Below are positions 42,423 through 55,012 of a stretch of 64,000 nucleotides of DNA, piece by piece. The position numbers and the translations under genes were made by a program. Position 1 is the stretch's first letter. Each line of letters opens with the position of its first letter. Under the pieces are notes generated by a model. That model worked only from the letters and a program-made list of their open reading frames with translations, was not told the DNA's origin and did not search any database. Source of the stretch: Xanthostigma xanthostigma (taxonomy: Eukaryota; Arthropoda; Insecta; Raphidioptera; Raphidiidae); NCBI GenBank assembly GCA_963575645.1, contig OY754467.1:1984001-2048000 (forward strand). The letters are read 5' to 3'.

Positions 42423-42946
42423 TATATTAAACAATTAATTAATAATCCAATGACGTTTTGAACCGGATTTGAATCTTCTTCAGAATTGAGCTAAAAAAAT
42501 TCAAATCTTTGATTAACGTCTGAATAGAACTCTTCAAATTAATCAAAAATTGGTAGACAATTTATTTGAAGAGCTAAAAAAATATTAAAATCGAAAAATT
42601 TTAGTTTGTAATCAAATTAAAATTGATGTTTTGCAAAATCGAATTTTTAATCTTAATATGACATCAGTATAACTTGGATTTCGGCAATTTCTTTGGGGAT
42701 GGGCAGTGTTAAGGATAAAAATAAAAATCGTAATAAAACTGAAATTACTGTTGGTTCTGGATGTAATTCTTTGGTATCAAGTACTGCATTTTTTACTAGA
42801 CTTAAGTATTCATGGCTTAACAACTAGATTTTTCGACTTAAGTCCTTTATATCTGTCACCAAAGATCCGCATATTACATGACCAGTGTGGAAGTTTCACT
42901 GTAATAAATAACCAATCCTTGAATACAAAAAGTCATTTTTCATTAA

Positions 42947-43844
42947 GGACGTAGTCTGGTGTTCGGGTTTTGAAAAAACGAATTTATTTTTTTTACATTT
43001 TTAGTAAGTATAATATATTGAGAAAATACTGTAAAAATTTTAGAGCGAAATATTAGATATATTAACAAAGCTATAGCATATAGTCGAGAGCAGCAACGGT
43101 CTTACGGTAAGACTCTTACCTCTAAATTGTTATCACGTTAGTCGTTACCCTTATAATCTCACAGAGTAGAGCAAACAAATTAGCAGAAAACGATGCCTTT
43201 GAACAAACGGAAGGTTTACTATACACCAGGCATAGCTGATTAGTGTAAATATTAATTTTTATTTTTTTGTAAGAAATCTGAAATTAAAACTTTAAACGCG
43301 TTTTTCTCAAAACTACGTTTTTCTAAGCGGCGCGGGTGATTGAAACAATTGTATACAACCGATTGCTTTCAATTTTGCACAGGGTATTCTACACAACAAT
43401 AGCTCCGTCCGATACTAGAATTACTTAATTATAAAAATTATTTCTTTTTTTTTTAACCGATTTTCAACAAAAAAATCACGATTTTCTCGTTGTTTTTTTT
43501 CTAAAACCCGCCATTTTGTTATTTATCAATAAAAATGTTTATTTCTAGTACGGGATAGAGCCACAAGCCTACGAAACAATAACCAATTTAATTTTTATAA
43601 TTCAGTTGACTCCAAGTGACGTTATCACCCGCGCTACCCACCTACCTCCACTTAAAGTTGTCTACTTTAGGTTAAAAAAACAATTATAAAATGGCGCAAA
43701 ATTAAGCAAAAAAAAATTTTTTGTCTTAGTTTACGATGTCAGTAAAAACATGTAACAAAATTGAAAACATCGTACATTATTTTGATACTAAAAAAAAATT
43801 CTGAAATAACGGTTGAAAACGAGCCTGAACATAGGACTACGTCC
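42947..43844. mobile_element. TTAA-flanked element (piggyBac-like), 898 bp
   Basis: GGACGTAGTCTGGTGTTCGG and (inverse) GGACGTAGTCCTATGTTCAG lie exactly between TTAA tetranucleotides (42943-42946, 43845-43848). No transposase remnant is recognised inside. The flanks are open AT-rich frames that I do not recognise. Confidence 0.75.
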
Positions 43845-44126
43845 TTAATGCAATTTTACAAATACGCTAATAACCAAAATAAGGAAACAACCATGACAAA
43901 TAGTAGAAGTGATGATTTTGATGACAAATTAAGGTTTATTACTTTGAATCATTAAATAATTATAGATATTAACGAATACCAACAACAAGTAAACAAAAGT
44001 TTAATGGGATTTAAGTTTTTTTTTTGCTAATATAAAATGCGTCAGCGTCTTCTTAAAGATTTAAATTATTAAAGTTTCCGATAATTCATATTTTCTTTAA
44101 GCAAATAGTTTTTTACGAATTTCTGT

Positions 44127-44601
44127 CAGCGTTGCCAATTTTTTTTTCCAAGTCGGGATTTTGAAACTCTTTGAGTAAAAACAGCGGGATTCTTTCGTCG
44201 AAAGCGGGACAGAGTAAAAAAACGTATATAATCAGAAGTTTTCAAATATTTATCTTTTCATTTGAATTAAAATTACGTTTACGTGACAATAGATAGCAAA
44301 AATAGCCATAGAAAATGTATTTTAATAAAAATATAATATTTTACCCTATCGTTAAATAGTTGAGTCTTTATCGTCTTCAGAATAAAAAAAAAAAACAGAA
44401 ATCAAAATCAAAAAAGTTTTATTCATTAAAAAAATATGGCGTTTCAAACAATAGTCTGTGGAGTGAGTGTTACAAATTGCAACTGCGCCCACGGTCGAGT
44501 TAACCCCCAAAAAGCGGGACTGAGCCTGTCCCGCGCGGGACATTTAATTTTGATTTAAAAATCGGGACATCCCGCCAAAATCGGGACGTCTGGCAACGCT
44601 G
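44127..44601. mobile_element. hAT MITE, exact TSD ATTTCTGT
   Basis: CAGCGTTGCCAATTTTTT and (inverse) CAGCGTTGCCAGACGTCCCG ends, exact 8-bp TSD at 44119-44126 and 44602-44609. CGGGA/TCCCG motifs repeat inside both ends. No coding. Confidence 0.95.
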
Positions 44602-44609
44602 ATTTCTGT

Positions 44610-45245
44610 GGATCAATTGTATAATGAAATTATGTTCAGGGGTGACCAACAAGTTCACTTTATTATTTGGTGACCCAATAGCTATTAAAGCATTTTAAAG
44701 ACATTATGATTTCAATATTTTACCAACCCACAAGTGGGGAATGGTACTAGTTTAGGTCAAAACTCAAAATTCACTTTTCAAACATTTATTCGTTTTGAAG
44801 TCCTCCGAATCCAAAAAACGTATTTTTGGAAAAACTCTGTGATCTGTTTGTCTGTGAGCACGATACAGGTCAAACGAACAAAAAAACGCTAAGTATACCT
44901 TCTCCGTTCCGTTGTGGGTAAATCAGACATCATGATAAGAGTCATTCAAAAATAGTACAATAATTTTATCGACAACGGTACTCTTTAATTATCGACTGTT
45001 TGTGCATGTCAATGTGCGTACCGACATTTGTGCATGCAAGTGTGACGTTTTATCTATTGGTTATATCTAAATGTGATTTCGTAACGAGAAAAGGTCATGA
45101 AATATTATGTGCCGGTGCAATAAAATGTAAATTAAATAAATGCAGATGGGACCATAAATGAGCCTCTTTAATGAGTTTTACAATATGTGCCATTATTGAA
45201 AATATTTCGTCCAGACATTCACAGTAATTAAAGCATTAACAATGA
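44610..45245. other. No gene; short dispersed repeat
   Basis: 44800-44890 contains the inverse of the GACCTGTACCGTGCTCACAG block from 37.5 kb. The rest is AT-rich. Confidence 0.4.
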
Positions 45246-45635
45246 ACAGCCGTTTTCACAAACTGGAAACTAAACTACATTTATGCACACCATAACAAAT
45301 CCAATTATTCTTTAGCAGAGGATGGTCATGATCATGATACTCGTCTTAAAAATTACATAAAATTACCTATGGCAAGTATTGATATTTTCAAGTTTTGCCC
45401 ACTGAATATCTCAGCAGCTCTTTATAATAAACTACCTGTGAGTTTTAAAATTAATGAAATAAAGGTTTTCAAGAAAAAGATAAAGAATTTTTTACTGGAA
45501 AATGCATTTTATAATGTAAATGAATTCATAGATTATTTTAAATAATTTTTGTTTTCCAAAATTTTTTGACGTGTCACATAGATCATTTGTATCTCTACTG
45601 ACAATAAATGCTATCTTATCTTATCTTATCTTATC
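45246..45635 (+). mobile_element. 5'-truncated LINE with (TTATC)n tail
   Basis: The frame from 45246 to TAA at 45543-45545 reads NYSLAEDGHDHDTRLKNYIK, then LYNKLPVSFKINEIKVFKKK, then NFLLENAFYNVNEFIDYFK. This is the C-terminus of a non-LTR reverse transcriptase protein (CR1/Jockey-like). A short 3' UTR ends AATAAATG and a (TTATC)4 microsatellite tail, typical for some CR1/Jockey-group LINEs. It abuts Hel-A at 45641. Confidence 0.8.
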
Positions 45636-45640
45636 ATAAA

Positions 45641-45989
45641 TCTATACTAATATATAAAGCTGAAGAGTTTGTTTGTTTAGTTGAACGCGCTAATCTCAGG
45701 AACTACTGGTTCAAATTAAAAAAAAAATATTTTTTGTTGGATAGTCCATTTATCGAGAAAGGCTATAGGCTATGTAATATCACGCTACGACCAATAGGAG
45801 CGGAGAATTAATGAAAAATGTTGCAAAATGTAACTCAAAATTTGTCCGTCCGACCAAAACTTTTGAACGTTAACTTCGATCATCATGAAATTTGGACACA
45901 ACATCTCGGTAAACCAAGAATGTGCGTACTCATGTCCCTTTCCTCCATTCGTTCTTTTGCACCCGGATAAAACCAGGCGGGACCGCTAG
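45641..45989 (+). mobile_element. Hel-A Helitron, short form without tRNA
   Basis: A|TCTATACTAATATATAAAGC to GGCGGGACCGCTAG|T, 349 bp. GTCCGTCCGACC is joined directly to AAAACTTTTGAACG, the arrangement before tRNA capture (or after its loss). Confidence 0.93.
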
Positions 45990-46510
45990 TATAGAATAGC
46001 TAGTGGCAAATATATATGTAAACTTAGATATACTTAATAGAGCAGTGCAGTAGGTATACCTATATGTTACCGTCAATGTCGACAATGCCAGAGCCACATC
46101 GGACAAGAAATAGATTTTTTATAAACATGAAACGCTGACATTTGATTGTATCTTTATCATGATAAGTTATCATAAACCCTTTATGGAATTTTTATCACTG
46201 ATATAAGTGATGCCTTTTTGTATTTTTTTATTCATTTAAATTAATAAAATGTGTGGAAATAAATTATACGTGGTTTCAATCATTAATAATTGTAATAGAA
46301 AGCTGAAAAATATGTTCTTCAATAGTTGATATCAGTGATAAAAATTCCATAAAGGGTTAATGATAACTTATCATGATAAAGATACAATCAAATGTCAGCG
46401 TTCATGTTTATAAAAAATCTATTTTTTGAACCTTGTCCGATTTCGGACATTGCCCCAATGTGGCTCGGGCATTGTCGACATTGCCCGGGTTCCGGACATT
46501 GACCGTAACA

Positions 46511-47051
46511 CAGAGGTTCCCAAACTTTTTTGTCTCGTAGACCACTTGCCATGTTTTTTTGGTTTTGGGTAGACCCCCTGCTTATCTGATATTGATTTTT
46601 TGCAAATTCAATAATTTCAAAATAAAGTATTGTTGACAACCGGTATACTGCTACTCACTTTGAACGATTTAAATTTATAACGGTAGTGAAATGTAGTGTA
46701 AAATGTTTAGTTTTATACATTTATTAATTAGATTCAAATTAAACGAATCAAATTAAAATTTACTTTCTGTTACATAAAATAGCTAAGCAAAAAATAAATG
46801 CTTTTAGTGTGAGGGATGAACCTGATGCTTTAATAATAAATTTTCAACATTTGGCATCAATTTAGTTAGATTTAATCTTAAATCTCTTCGGTTAACGATG
46901 TCCAGTTTGTTTCTTTTTTTGTTAGGAGATTCACTATCGTTGACCCCCATTTTCATTTCATGGACCCCCAATTTTTTTCCCGCTGACATGGACCCCTTGC
47001 AAGTTGTCGTCGACCCCTGGGGGTCGATATAGACCACTTTGGGAATCACTG
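46511..47051 (-). mobile_element. hAT-1 derivative nested in the Ginger-like element
   Basis: Exact TSD CCGTAACA at 46503-46510 and 47052-47059, made from the host element's terminus. Ends CAGAGGTTCCCAAACTTT and CAGTGATTCCCAAAGTGG as in the other hAT-1 copies. Confidence 0.95.
46804..46974 (-). pseudogene. hAT transposase C-terminal remnant
   Basis: Minus-strand copy of the 57-codon tail (DLRLNLTKLMP...VHPSH, stop). Same remnant as 15357 and 39883. Confidence 0.8.
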
Positions 47052-47435
47052 CCGTAACATATATAGATAAATACATGCATAGATAGATAGATAGGCTATA
47101 AATAACTATACCGTTCGAAAACATCCTATAAATAAACTTCGATTCGATAAAACTTTTAAAGGCTATTAAGTTTTCTATTTCTGAAAGTTTTCAAATTCAG
47201 ACAACACTATTTTGCTTCAATCATTAGTCACGTGCGCTATAAGGCAATATTAAGGCTAGAATTGGCTATAAAATGCTTTCTAATAGCCAATAGGTAGCTC
47301 GGAGACGTACTAAAATATCGATTTCTAGTAAATAATCGTTAATTTCTATTCATAGCGCATCTTCATCGTAAAGCAGGCCTCACACAGATTAGACATTGCA
47401 TGAATGTGTATCGTATATATTTTCAAGAGCAGCCA

Positions 47436-47640
47436 AGGGCGTAGATATTTATTTTTTTCTGAAAGGGGGGGAAGCAAAAAATCAATATTATTTAAGTTTT
47501 ATTAATATCACACAAGAATAAGTACTCACGAAGGAAAGTCTAATATTAAAATTTACTTTTACTAAATACTATATCAGTTTCGCGATAATTACGAGACAAA
47601 ATTAACTATAAACATAACAGCAGCTGGTTACTAAGATATA
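47436..47640. mobile_element. hAT-like end fragment, GGGCGTAGATATT type
   Basis: CCAAGGGCGTAGATATTT with a following G-run resembles the common CA.GGGCGTAGCC hAT terminus. AATATTATTTAAGTTTTATT and CTCACGAAGGAA are shared with 56180-56225. No right end or TSD. 47064-47435 and 47641-48049 show nothing recognisable. Confidence 0.5.
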
Positions 47641-48049
47641 AACAAAAAGTACCAGAATCAACCGGAAGTAGTTCCTTACAAGGGCTAGAAATGAGGTAAG
47701 GGGATAAAATTATGAATCACATCCATGTTTATGATGTTATAATAACTATTTTCAAATACTGCAGTTGACAACGAACACTGTAACACTAGTCACTACTGTC
47801 ATAAGCCGTGTATCATACATGTTCGACATACGTACCTCCGAGTGTTGACTGAATGAGATAGATTCAGTGAACACTTCTAGCATATGACAGTGACAGATGC
47901 TTATTTGTACTAATGTGCTGACGCTAAATGCAGCTCTAAAGCCGATCTGAATAACACGCTATTTACTTGTGAGTTGCGCGGTGTCTGGTGATGGAGTTTT
48001 ATGTGCTGCATCACACTGTACATTAGTTATTGGTAAAATATGGAAAATA

Positions 48050-48630
48050 CTAGAGTGACCTGTGCGAATTATTCGCACTAAATAAGTATAATAATTATCA
48101 CTTTACAAAATTATTTTTTAAATATGATTGCAGATATTCAATTCGTTTCCAATTTTGCACACTGCTTATAACGTTCTTCTTTTTGTTGTATTACAATATG
48201 AAGCTCAGATGACAGATCGAAGAAATAGGTATTTTACTAAAATTGTCATATAGAGGCGCAAGTAGCCAAAGCGTTGAGCTAAGCCGTCAGATGGCTACAT
48301 GCAGCATTGCTGTGACGTTGTTCAGCGTTGCTCGCTGTTTCAAAATTAAAGCCGTCAGATGGCAATATGCAGTATTGTGATTGTTGTATTACAATATGAA
48401 GGTCAGATGACTGATCGAAGTGTTGACGTTGTTTCAAAATTAAAGCCGTCAGATGGCAGACGTTGTTCAGCGATGCTGTATTTTAATTAATTTACAAAAA
48501 CAAATGTCGATGTCAGTAGAGCAAGCAATTATCTGTAAAATGATATTATATAATTTATGTGGAGAAATTGTGAGGTTTTTTCTAAAAAGGGAGGCAAACA
48601 TCTTTAACCTTAGCGTATTAATATATATGA
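48050..48630 (-). mobile_element. Hel-B non-autonomous Helitron, full length
   Basis: CTAG at 48050-48053 after A, hairpin GTGCGAATTATTCGCAC, other end ATTAATATATATGA before T. The 23-bp AAAGCAATAATAAATTTTTT-region is deleted relative to sister copies. Confidence 0.88.
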
Positions 48631-49058
48631 TGATAATTCATTCTAAAATTACGAATTAAGATTTTGGTTGTTCTGGAGCTCCCGTGAACATGTTAGCGAA
48701 ACACTAGCCTATTTTATCTCGGCTGTAAAAAAAACAGGACGTGTTTGATTATTTGTTTCGATTTTCTTCATAAATCGAAAAAAAAAATTCGTGTTTTTGA
48801 AGCGTTTAAATGATTATTTGAGATCGGTTCGTCCGCGGAACATTTTCAGTCAATGGACAGCAGCTGTGTAAAAAACGAACGGTATAAGAAAACAGCGGGT
48901 ATTCCCACGGGACTGGGCCATACATATACAGCGAGCACGAGTACAATAAGAGAAAAAACTCCTTATATAATAACGCCAGTGTCGTAAATCAATATATTAA
49001 AGATTGAAGTTCTGTTTAAAAGAATGCTGTTGATTTATTGTCCGCTACGATCCACAGC

Positions 49059-49928
49059 CAGTGGCGTGACTGTATAGGGTAGCCACGTGCCCCTGATTTG
49101 AGGGGGCCGCCGGCCCGAAAAGCCGTTAGTACAGGAAGAACCTAACATTTATAAGAAAATTTGGTAAAAAATATTAATTTTGTATTTAATCAATTTAAGT
49201 TTTATTATATATTAATACGCTAAGGTTAAAATGTTTGCCTCCCTTTTTAGAAAAAACCCCACAATTTCTCCACATAAATTATATATCATTTTACAGATAA
49301 TTGCTTGCTCTACTGACATCGACAACTAAAAAATTTATTATTGCTTTTGTTTTTGTAAACTAATTAAAATACAGCAGCGCTGAACAACGTCTGCCATCTG
49401 ACGGCTTTAATTTTTAAACAACGTCAACACTTCGATCTGTCATCTGACCTTTATATTGTAATACAACAGACACAATACTGCATACTGCCATCTGACGGTT
49501 TTAATTTTGAAACAGCGAGCAACTCTGAACAACGTCACAGCAATGCTGCATGATGCCATCTGACGGCTTAGCTCAACGCTTTTGCTACTTGCGCCTCTAT
49601 ATGACAATTTTAGTAAAATATTTCTTCGATCTGTCATCTGAGCTTCATATTGTAATACAACAAAAAGAAGAACGTTTTAAGCAGTGTGCAAAATTAGAAA
49701 CGAATTGAATACCTACCTGCAATCATTTTTAAAAAATAATTTTGTAAAGTGATAATTATTATACTTATTTAGTGCGAATAATTCACACAGGTCACTTTAT
49801 TTTACAAATATCTACTTTACTTCGTGATTTATAAAGATGAAACTACAGCGTGGAGCTTTTTTATTTTTAAGGGAGGGCCCCATCTGATGAATTTGCTAGG
49901 GGCCTCAGGTAGTATAGTTACGCTAATG
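49059..49928. mobile_element. hAT MITE, exact TSD TCCACAGC, hosting a Hel-B copy
   Basis: CAGTGGCGTGACTGTATAGG and (inverse) CATTAGCGTAACTATACTAC ends, exact 8-bp TSD at 49051-49058 and 49929-49936. GGGGCC-rich subterminal blocks occur at both ends. Without the nested Helitron the element would be about 280 bp. Confidence 0.94.
49204..49796 (+). mobile_element. Hel-B Helitron nested in a hAT element
   Basis: Hel-B body from TTATATATTAATACGCTAAG to the hairpin GTGCGAATAATTCACAC and AGGTCAC. Both termini are eroded: TC reads TT and CTAG reads CTTT. It is therefore older or more decayed than the other full copies. Confidence 0.85.
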
Positions 49929-49936
49929 TCCACAGC

Positions 49937-51300
49937 TCTCACTTCTTTGTAAGTACAATATATGTGCGATCAAAAAGTCAACGCAGCTCAAGTCGATTTT
50001 TTAAGAAGTGAACTGTAAAAAAACCGGCCAAGTGCAAGTTAGTTCCGCACAAACGTCTAGGTATGTAAATTATAGTTTGTCCGTCACGGGAATCGAAGTC
50101 TGGAATATTTTTTCCGCTTAGCCGTTTGGGAAAGTGTTGTCCATCGACATTTGCGGTCAGTTTTATAATTGCAATGAGTTCAGATATAGACTACCCGAAC
50201 TATACTGTATAACTATGCCTGATAGCCTAGCGGTCGTACCGTGCTATATGCAAAATAATCCCCGTTTTTAGCTTATAAATTTTAGTTTTAACTATAGCCA
50301 CCCTTATTTTAAAAACAAAGAGTTGTAAAAAATTTTAAATGTGCAACAGTTATAGATCTGCACTTCCATATTTTATTTTATCAACAACAAAAGCTAGCAG
50401 CAGGCCTCTTCTATACGTTCTATAATTCATATAAGTTCTGTATAGACTTCGTAGGTTCCTGTGAACATAAAACTATGAGAATAGCTGATTTATTTTACCC
50501 TGAGAAATTTATTGTTTCGAAGTCTAGCAGAGAACAAAACGTGACTTGACATTATGCAACATTTTGATATAGGCACACGGCCTGCTAATAACCGCAGTTG
50601 TCGAGCGTCTATAATTTACAATGTATAATCGATCTAAACATATCGAGTAGTAAAATCTTAAATTATGCTTACCATTAATTCAAAGAGATATGTAAGTGAT
50701 TTACCTGCAAATAAAAAAATATATTAATATAAAAATTCAATTTTAGTCATAAAAAATTGATTTGTTATTGTTTTCTATACCGGCATAATCAATATTATTG
50801 CACATAGCGCTAAACTAGCGGTATGTGCTTTATTATCGCTTTGTGCGTCAGAGCTGACTTTCGTTCATATAAGAAGTTATATTTAAGTTAATTTCACACG
50901 AAATCCATTCAAATTGAAGCTTTTAAAAAGAGGAGATTCTGATCTATAAAACAGAACCATTTTTAAATCAATTCGAGTTCATAAATACTATTAAAATTGT
51001 AATTGAAAATTACAAACAGCAGTTGTCGGTTGGTCTGTAGGTATGTACTTCACGACTCTACAGATCGCAATTTTGGTTGGATTGCCTTGGGTTATATTTT
51101 ATTTACTTTGTTTAGTATCAGACCAGAACCCTATTTAAATTCACATAAATGTGTTCAGTAGTTTAATTTTTATAAACAGTTTTATTATTTTTGACAGCTA
51201 ATAGTTACAATAAAAAAAAAACAAAAAAATACCTATTACTGTTATTGTAAATGTAGTATATTACGTAGAATAACTGCTACACTTCTATACCACAATAATA
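49937..51300. other. No gene; two dispersed repeat fragments
   Basis: 50018-50110 (AAAACCGGCCAAGTGCAAGT) is a fragment of a repeat I recall as very common in Lepidoptera. 50980-51080 matches 29040-29150. Otherwise AT-rich. Confidence 0.45.
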
Positions 51301-51311
51301 ACACAAACTGC

Positions 51312-51388
51312 GATATCGGTATGGCCGAGCGGTTAAAGCGTTAGTCCAGTAAAAGCAAGGTGTCGGGTTCGATTTCCGCTGACACAAG
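51312..51388 (+). pseudogene. tRNA-Ser/Leu-like sequence
   Basis: GGTATGGCCGAGCGGTTAAA (box A) and GTCGGGTTCGATTTCCGC (box B), about 75 nt with TTTTTT soon after. The GGCCGAGCGGTTAA D-arm is that of type II tRNAs (Ser/Leu), but the long variable arm is absent and the anticodon stem is poor. Pseudogene or SINE head. 51391-51891 has no other feature. Confidence 0.55.
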
Positions 51389-51891
51389 TAATAATTTTTT
51401 TCTATTCCATTTTATTTTTAATTTTTTTAATTGTTTTTTTTTAAATCTATTTTCTCAATTTTTTTTTTCATTATAATATGTACAGTGGAAAACTTGCGGG
51501 ATGTGCACTTTTGGTTTTGCCAACTATTTTAATATATTTTCGCAATTTTGATTAAAAAAGCCAAAAAGTCCATTTTTTTTTTTAAATACAGACACTTTAT
51601 TTATTTTATATGGGTCATTTTTCAAAGAAAAAAACTTCTACAAGTAATGTAAAGATTCAAATAAATAAATGAAAAGTTTATAAATACATTTCACTTCTTC
51701 CTAAACTAATTTTAGCTACTACGTTAATTCTATTAGTTTATATATATCAAACGAAAAATGTAAAACACACTTAAAAAAATCTAAACAAAGTGCCTTCAAA
51801 GAATCTGTTTTTATTTCTACAGAACTAGATATCGTATGACTGTTTTAACAGCAGAGACGTTAGAGAAAAATAATACATTACATAATTTCAG

Positions 51892-52597
51892 ATTTTTGAC
51901 GTGATAACGTCTTATAAATTGATGAATCACCAATATTATAAATTGATAAAACACCGGCTGCATGTTCGAAAAAGTGTAACGTAACGTACGTAACGTTCCT
52001 AACGCGTAACGTTCCTAACGCGTAACGTTCCGCCTGACCCTGTGCGTGCTTTTTGCTAATTTCTCGCTCAATTTAAATCAGATCGGTTTGAAACCAGTCT
52101 TAAACGAAAGAGGAGAACATTTTACATAGATTTCGTATAACAGAATTTGCCTAAACAGTTTTTTTATACAAATTTATATAGAAAAATATTTTATACAAAT
52201 TTATATAGAAAAATAGCTGTATAAATGCAATGTTGTGTAATGCATGACGCGACGCGGTCGGTTGTCTTTGTTTGCCGTACATGGAAATTAGAAGCAAACG
52301 TATGTCTTGTCTTAACATGAAAACAGCTGCATTTCTAATGTTTAATTCAATTTTTTGACATTAGTATATTGTGAAATGCAAAGCCTGCTAAGTTAAGTAT
52401 TGGAATAACTAATAATTATTATTAGAACATAATACTTTGTAAGTTGCAAACGTCACTTTTGACATTTCTTATCATTCCGACACCAAGGATAAGCGGATTG
52501 AAACCAAATTTTGGGAGGTTTAGGTTATGTATTACGGAATACGTTATCACGTAAAACTATCGTCCGTAAACCGACTTTACAGACAACCATTTTTTTT
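51892..52597 (+). repeat. Dispersed repeat D, copy 2
   Basis: Almost identical to 3524-4185 from TTTTTGACGTGATAACGTC to ACAGACAACCATTTTTT. It has two small local duplications (CTAACGCGTAACGTTC twice; a 30-bp ATACAAATTTATATAGAAAA repeat near 52170-52215). High similarity suggests recent spread. 52598-53042 is unassigned. Confidence 0.82.
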
Positions 52598-53042
52598 TGA
52601 GAAATCACGCTAATCCGACACATATCAAACCAGGGTGTGCCAAATTACCGAACTTGTCGGATTACTGGAAGCTGTGTTCCAAGTTCTTTGTGTATTGTAG
52701 TATGTCTAAAGTAAGAAACGTGTTCGCAAGAAGCTGCGGATTATTGGACTCATTCACTAATCCGAATTTGAGTTTTTAAAAAATAAGACATTTTTTTCGG
52801 CCTCTGCTAGAAATTTTAAATATACGAAAACATCATGTTATCGTACGATAAACGTTTCGAAACGACGCGTCTGTTAAAATTTTAAATTAATTTTCATTCA
52901 AATCTACTTTTGTTATACGGCAAACAGCACCAGCTGCAACAAAATCATTATAAATTATAATTAATATAATTATTTAGCATTGCCAACGCATCAAACAATA
53001 TTATTATTGACGGGCAGAGAATACGCGATATTTCAATTTGAT

Positions 53043-53711
53043 AGTGTTGGGAATAATCGAATGATTCAAATCGACATGATTCCTTCGCTTCGTTGGTACA
53101 ATACGCGCCACGGATCTAAAAGGTTCGGAAGTTAGTCACAAACAGCGTCGCAAAGACACATTTTAGAGCCGTTGAGACACCCACCACCTTCCAGCAGCTA
53201 CCTGCAAGAAACGTGCGCTCGTCGGTGATTAGCCGTGATCGCTCGTTGCCTTTGTCACTTGTCGCTTTCCTGCTTTAAAGTACAGTCGAGTACGCTATTG
53301 TCATGTTGTTATTGTTATTTTAGTTTTGTTGAGTTGCGAGTTTGTAGTTTTTTAACAGACTGTATAAGCGCAAGCCCGCATTCGCATCTAACTTCCGAGC
53401 CTTCTAGATTCGTGGTGCGTAACCTATGCGCGAACGAATGAATGGTTTCAACTTTCGGATGAATTTTGCTCTCGGTTTCGATTTTCAGTCTTGAGAGAGA
53501 TGCCTACATACAGTGTTTCATAGCACAGACGCAGATAAAAGATGTAAGTAATCGTGTTCAATATTGTGAAATGCAATGTGAGAGAGACAATTAGATGCCG
53601 TGTTTTAAAGAGTAAAGAAAAAATCATTCGAATGAATAAACTATTGAGACGTCGCGAGATATTTCGATAAGTCGAATAGTTAAACGATTTCATTCGAAAT
53701 ATCCCATCTCT
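53043..53711. mobile_element. Old hAT-like element, imperfect TSD
   Basis: AGTGTTGGGAATAATCGAAT and (inverse) AGAGATGGGATATTTCGAAT form imperfect ends. Flanks AATTTGAT / AATTGAAT agree at six of eight positions. GAATG-ATTCG motifs recur inside. The interior is GC-richer, and frames there are not recognisable. Confidence 0.5.
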
Positions 53712-53839
53712 AATTGAATATATGAAATACAATAAAGCATTTGTTCACTCGGCTAGGTGCGTTTGTCGTGTTTAAAATTTATAATTATAGAGAGTTCAAT
53801 ACGCGATGTCGGAAATCAAGTAGATGCGTGCGGAATAAT

Positions 53840-53887
53840 GACCAATAGTAATCGACATTGACGCGAGCGAAGCCGCGGGTAGACTAG
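53840..53887 (+). mobile_element. Helitron 3'-end fragment
   Basis: GACGCGAGCGAAGCCGCGGG (hairpin) then TAGACTAG|T is a Helitron 3' terminus; the remainder is not recognisable. Confidence 0.5.
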
Positions 53888-54479
53888 TCATAAATAAGTC
53901 CATAACCGGTAATTGGCAAAACAGCTTAGTATAAAAATATTATACAATCAACGATTAATGCACACAGATAACTACATTTTTTTTTTTATTTGGACACTGG
54001 CGGTGGGGATATTGGATATTCATTTATTCCAGAGGCCTAAAATCAAAATCGCTTAAGTAGAGTTTTTTGGATTTTTTTAAAACGCATGCAAATGAAATCA
54101 ATCTGAATTCCTGGTATTTTTTGGGGGTTTCATACATCAAAATGAAAAAATAAATGGAATTCTTACAGGATCACTTTGGCCGCCAAAACCACTTTTTTCA
54201 ATAAAAGTGGCAAGTCGAAATTAATATTAAATATTTAAGGTCTATGACTCCATACTACTATGAAAAATTCAAACTTCTAACTGCAATTAAAATATTTAAA
54301 AAAAAATGTTTTTTATGGTAGTGACACACTCATCAAAAGAATTTTGAAATTTGGCACGAAGAAAGATCCCGCAACTAAAGGGAAAACTCCGAAAATTTTT
54401 GATTTCTAATTCTGTGTGGAATTAATACGCGAGGTACTTCATTTTTATTAAGTTTGTCAATTGTAAACCTCAACTAAGA

Positions 54480-54537
54480 AACTCGCGCCATGAGGGTTCC
54501 GTACTGTTATAAGTACGGAACTCTGATGGCGCGAGTT
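54480..54537. repeat. 58-nt hairpin
   Basis: AACTCGCGCCATGAGGGTTC plus CGTACT pairs with AAGTACGGAACTCTGATGGC plus GCGAGTT across a short loop; nearly perfect. The GGGTTCCGTAC motif is common in moth and butterfly repeats. 53888-54479 and 54538-55012 are otherwise unremarkable. Confidence 0.85.
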
Positions 54538-55012
54538 CAACTCTGCACTTGTCCGTCTTTTTTATGTCTTCAGACAGCTTGATCGATTCTCACAAAACTT
54601 GAAAAAAAAATGACAATCACAGACACAAACGAAATTGCAATCCTGTCGATAATGCGGACATGATGCAAAAATGGCTGAGAAAAAAAAATTAAAAAAAAAA
54701 TGGACATAAATGTTTTTGTTTTTTGGCCATAAATATAGTATAGTACTGGTTCGATAAGATCTTCCAATATCAAAAAAATAAAGTAATAAAATATTGTTAG
54801 AACATAGTGAGGCTTGATGGAAGGTATCTAATGAGTAATGAGGATAATGACGTAAGTGCGTGACGTCATTTAGAGGTTTGGATTACAGAACCATAAATGA
54901 AATGCCTGTTAATCGTGATTGTCGTTTATTTTTACAGAAAATAAAAATTTTAAACGCATCACCATAATTACACAGTAGAAAAAATACAAGAAATGTTTGT
55001 ATATTGATTATA

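Larger units (their letters stand above)
46065..47059. mobile_element. Ginger-like element with a nested hAT, TSD TATA
   Basis: Starts TGTTACCGTCAATGTCGACA after TATA (46061-46064). Its other end, GGACATTGACCGTAACA, is split by a hAT copy, so CCGTAACA recurs at 47052-47059, followed by TATA (47060-47063). Long arms pair TATCATGATAAG and GATACAATCAAATGTCAGCG blocks. TGTNR ends plus a 4-bp TSD match Ginger, like 9811-10566. No coding remains. Confidence 0.75.
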
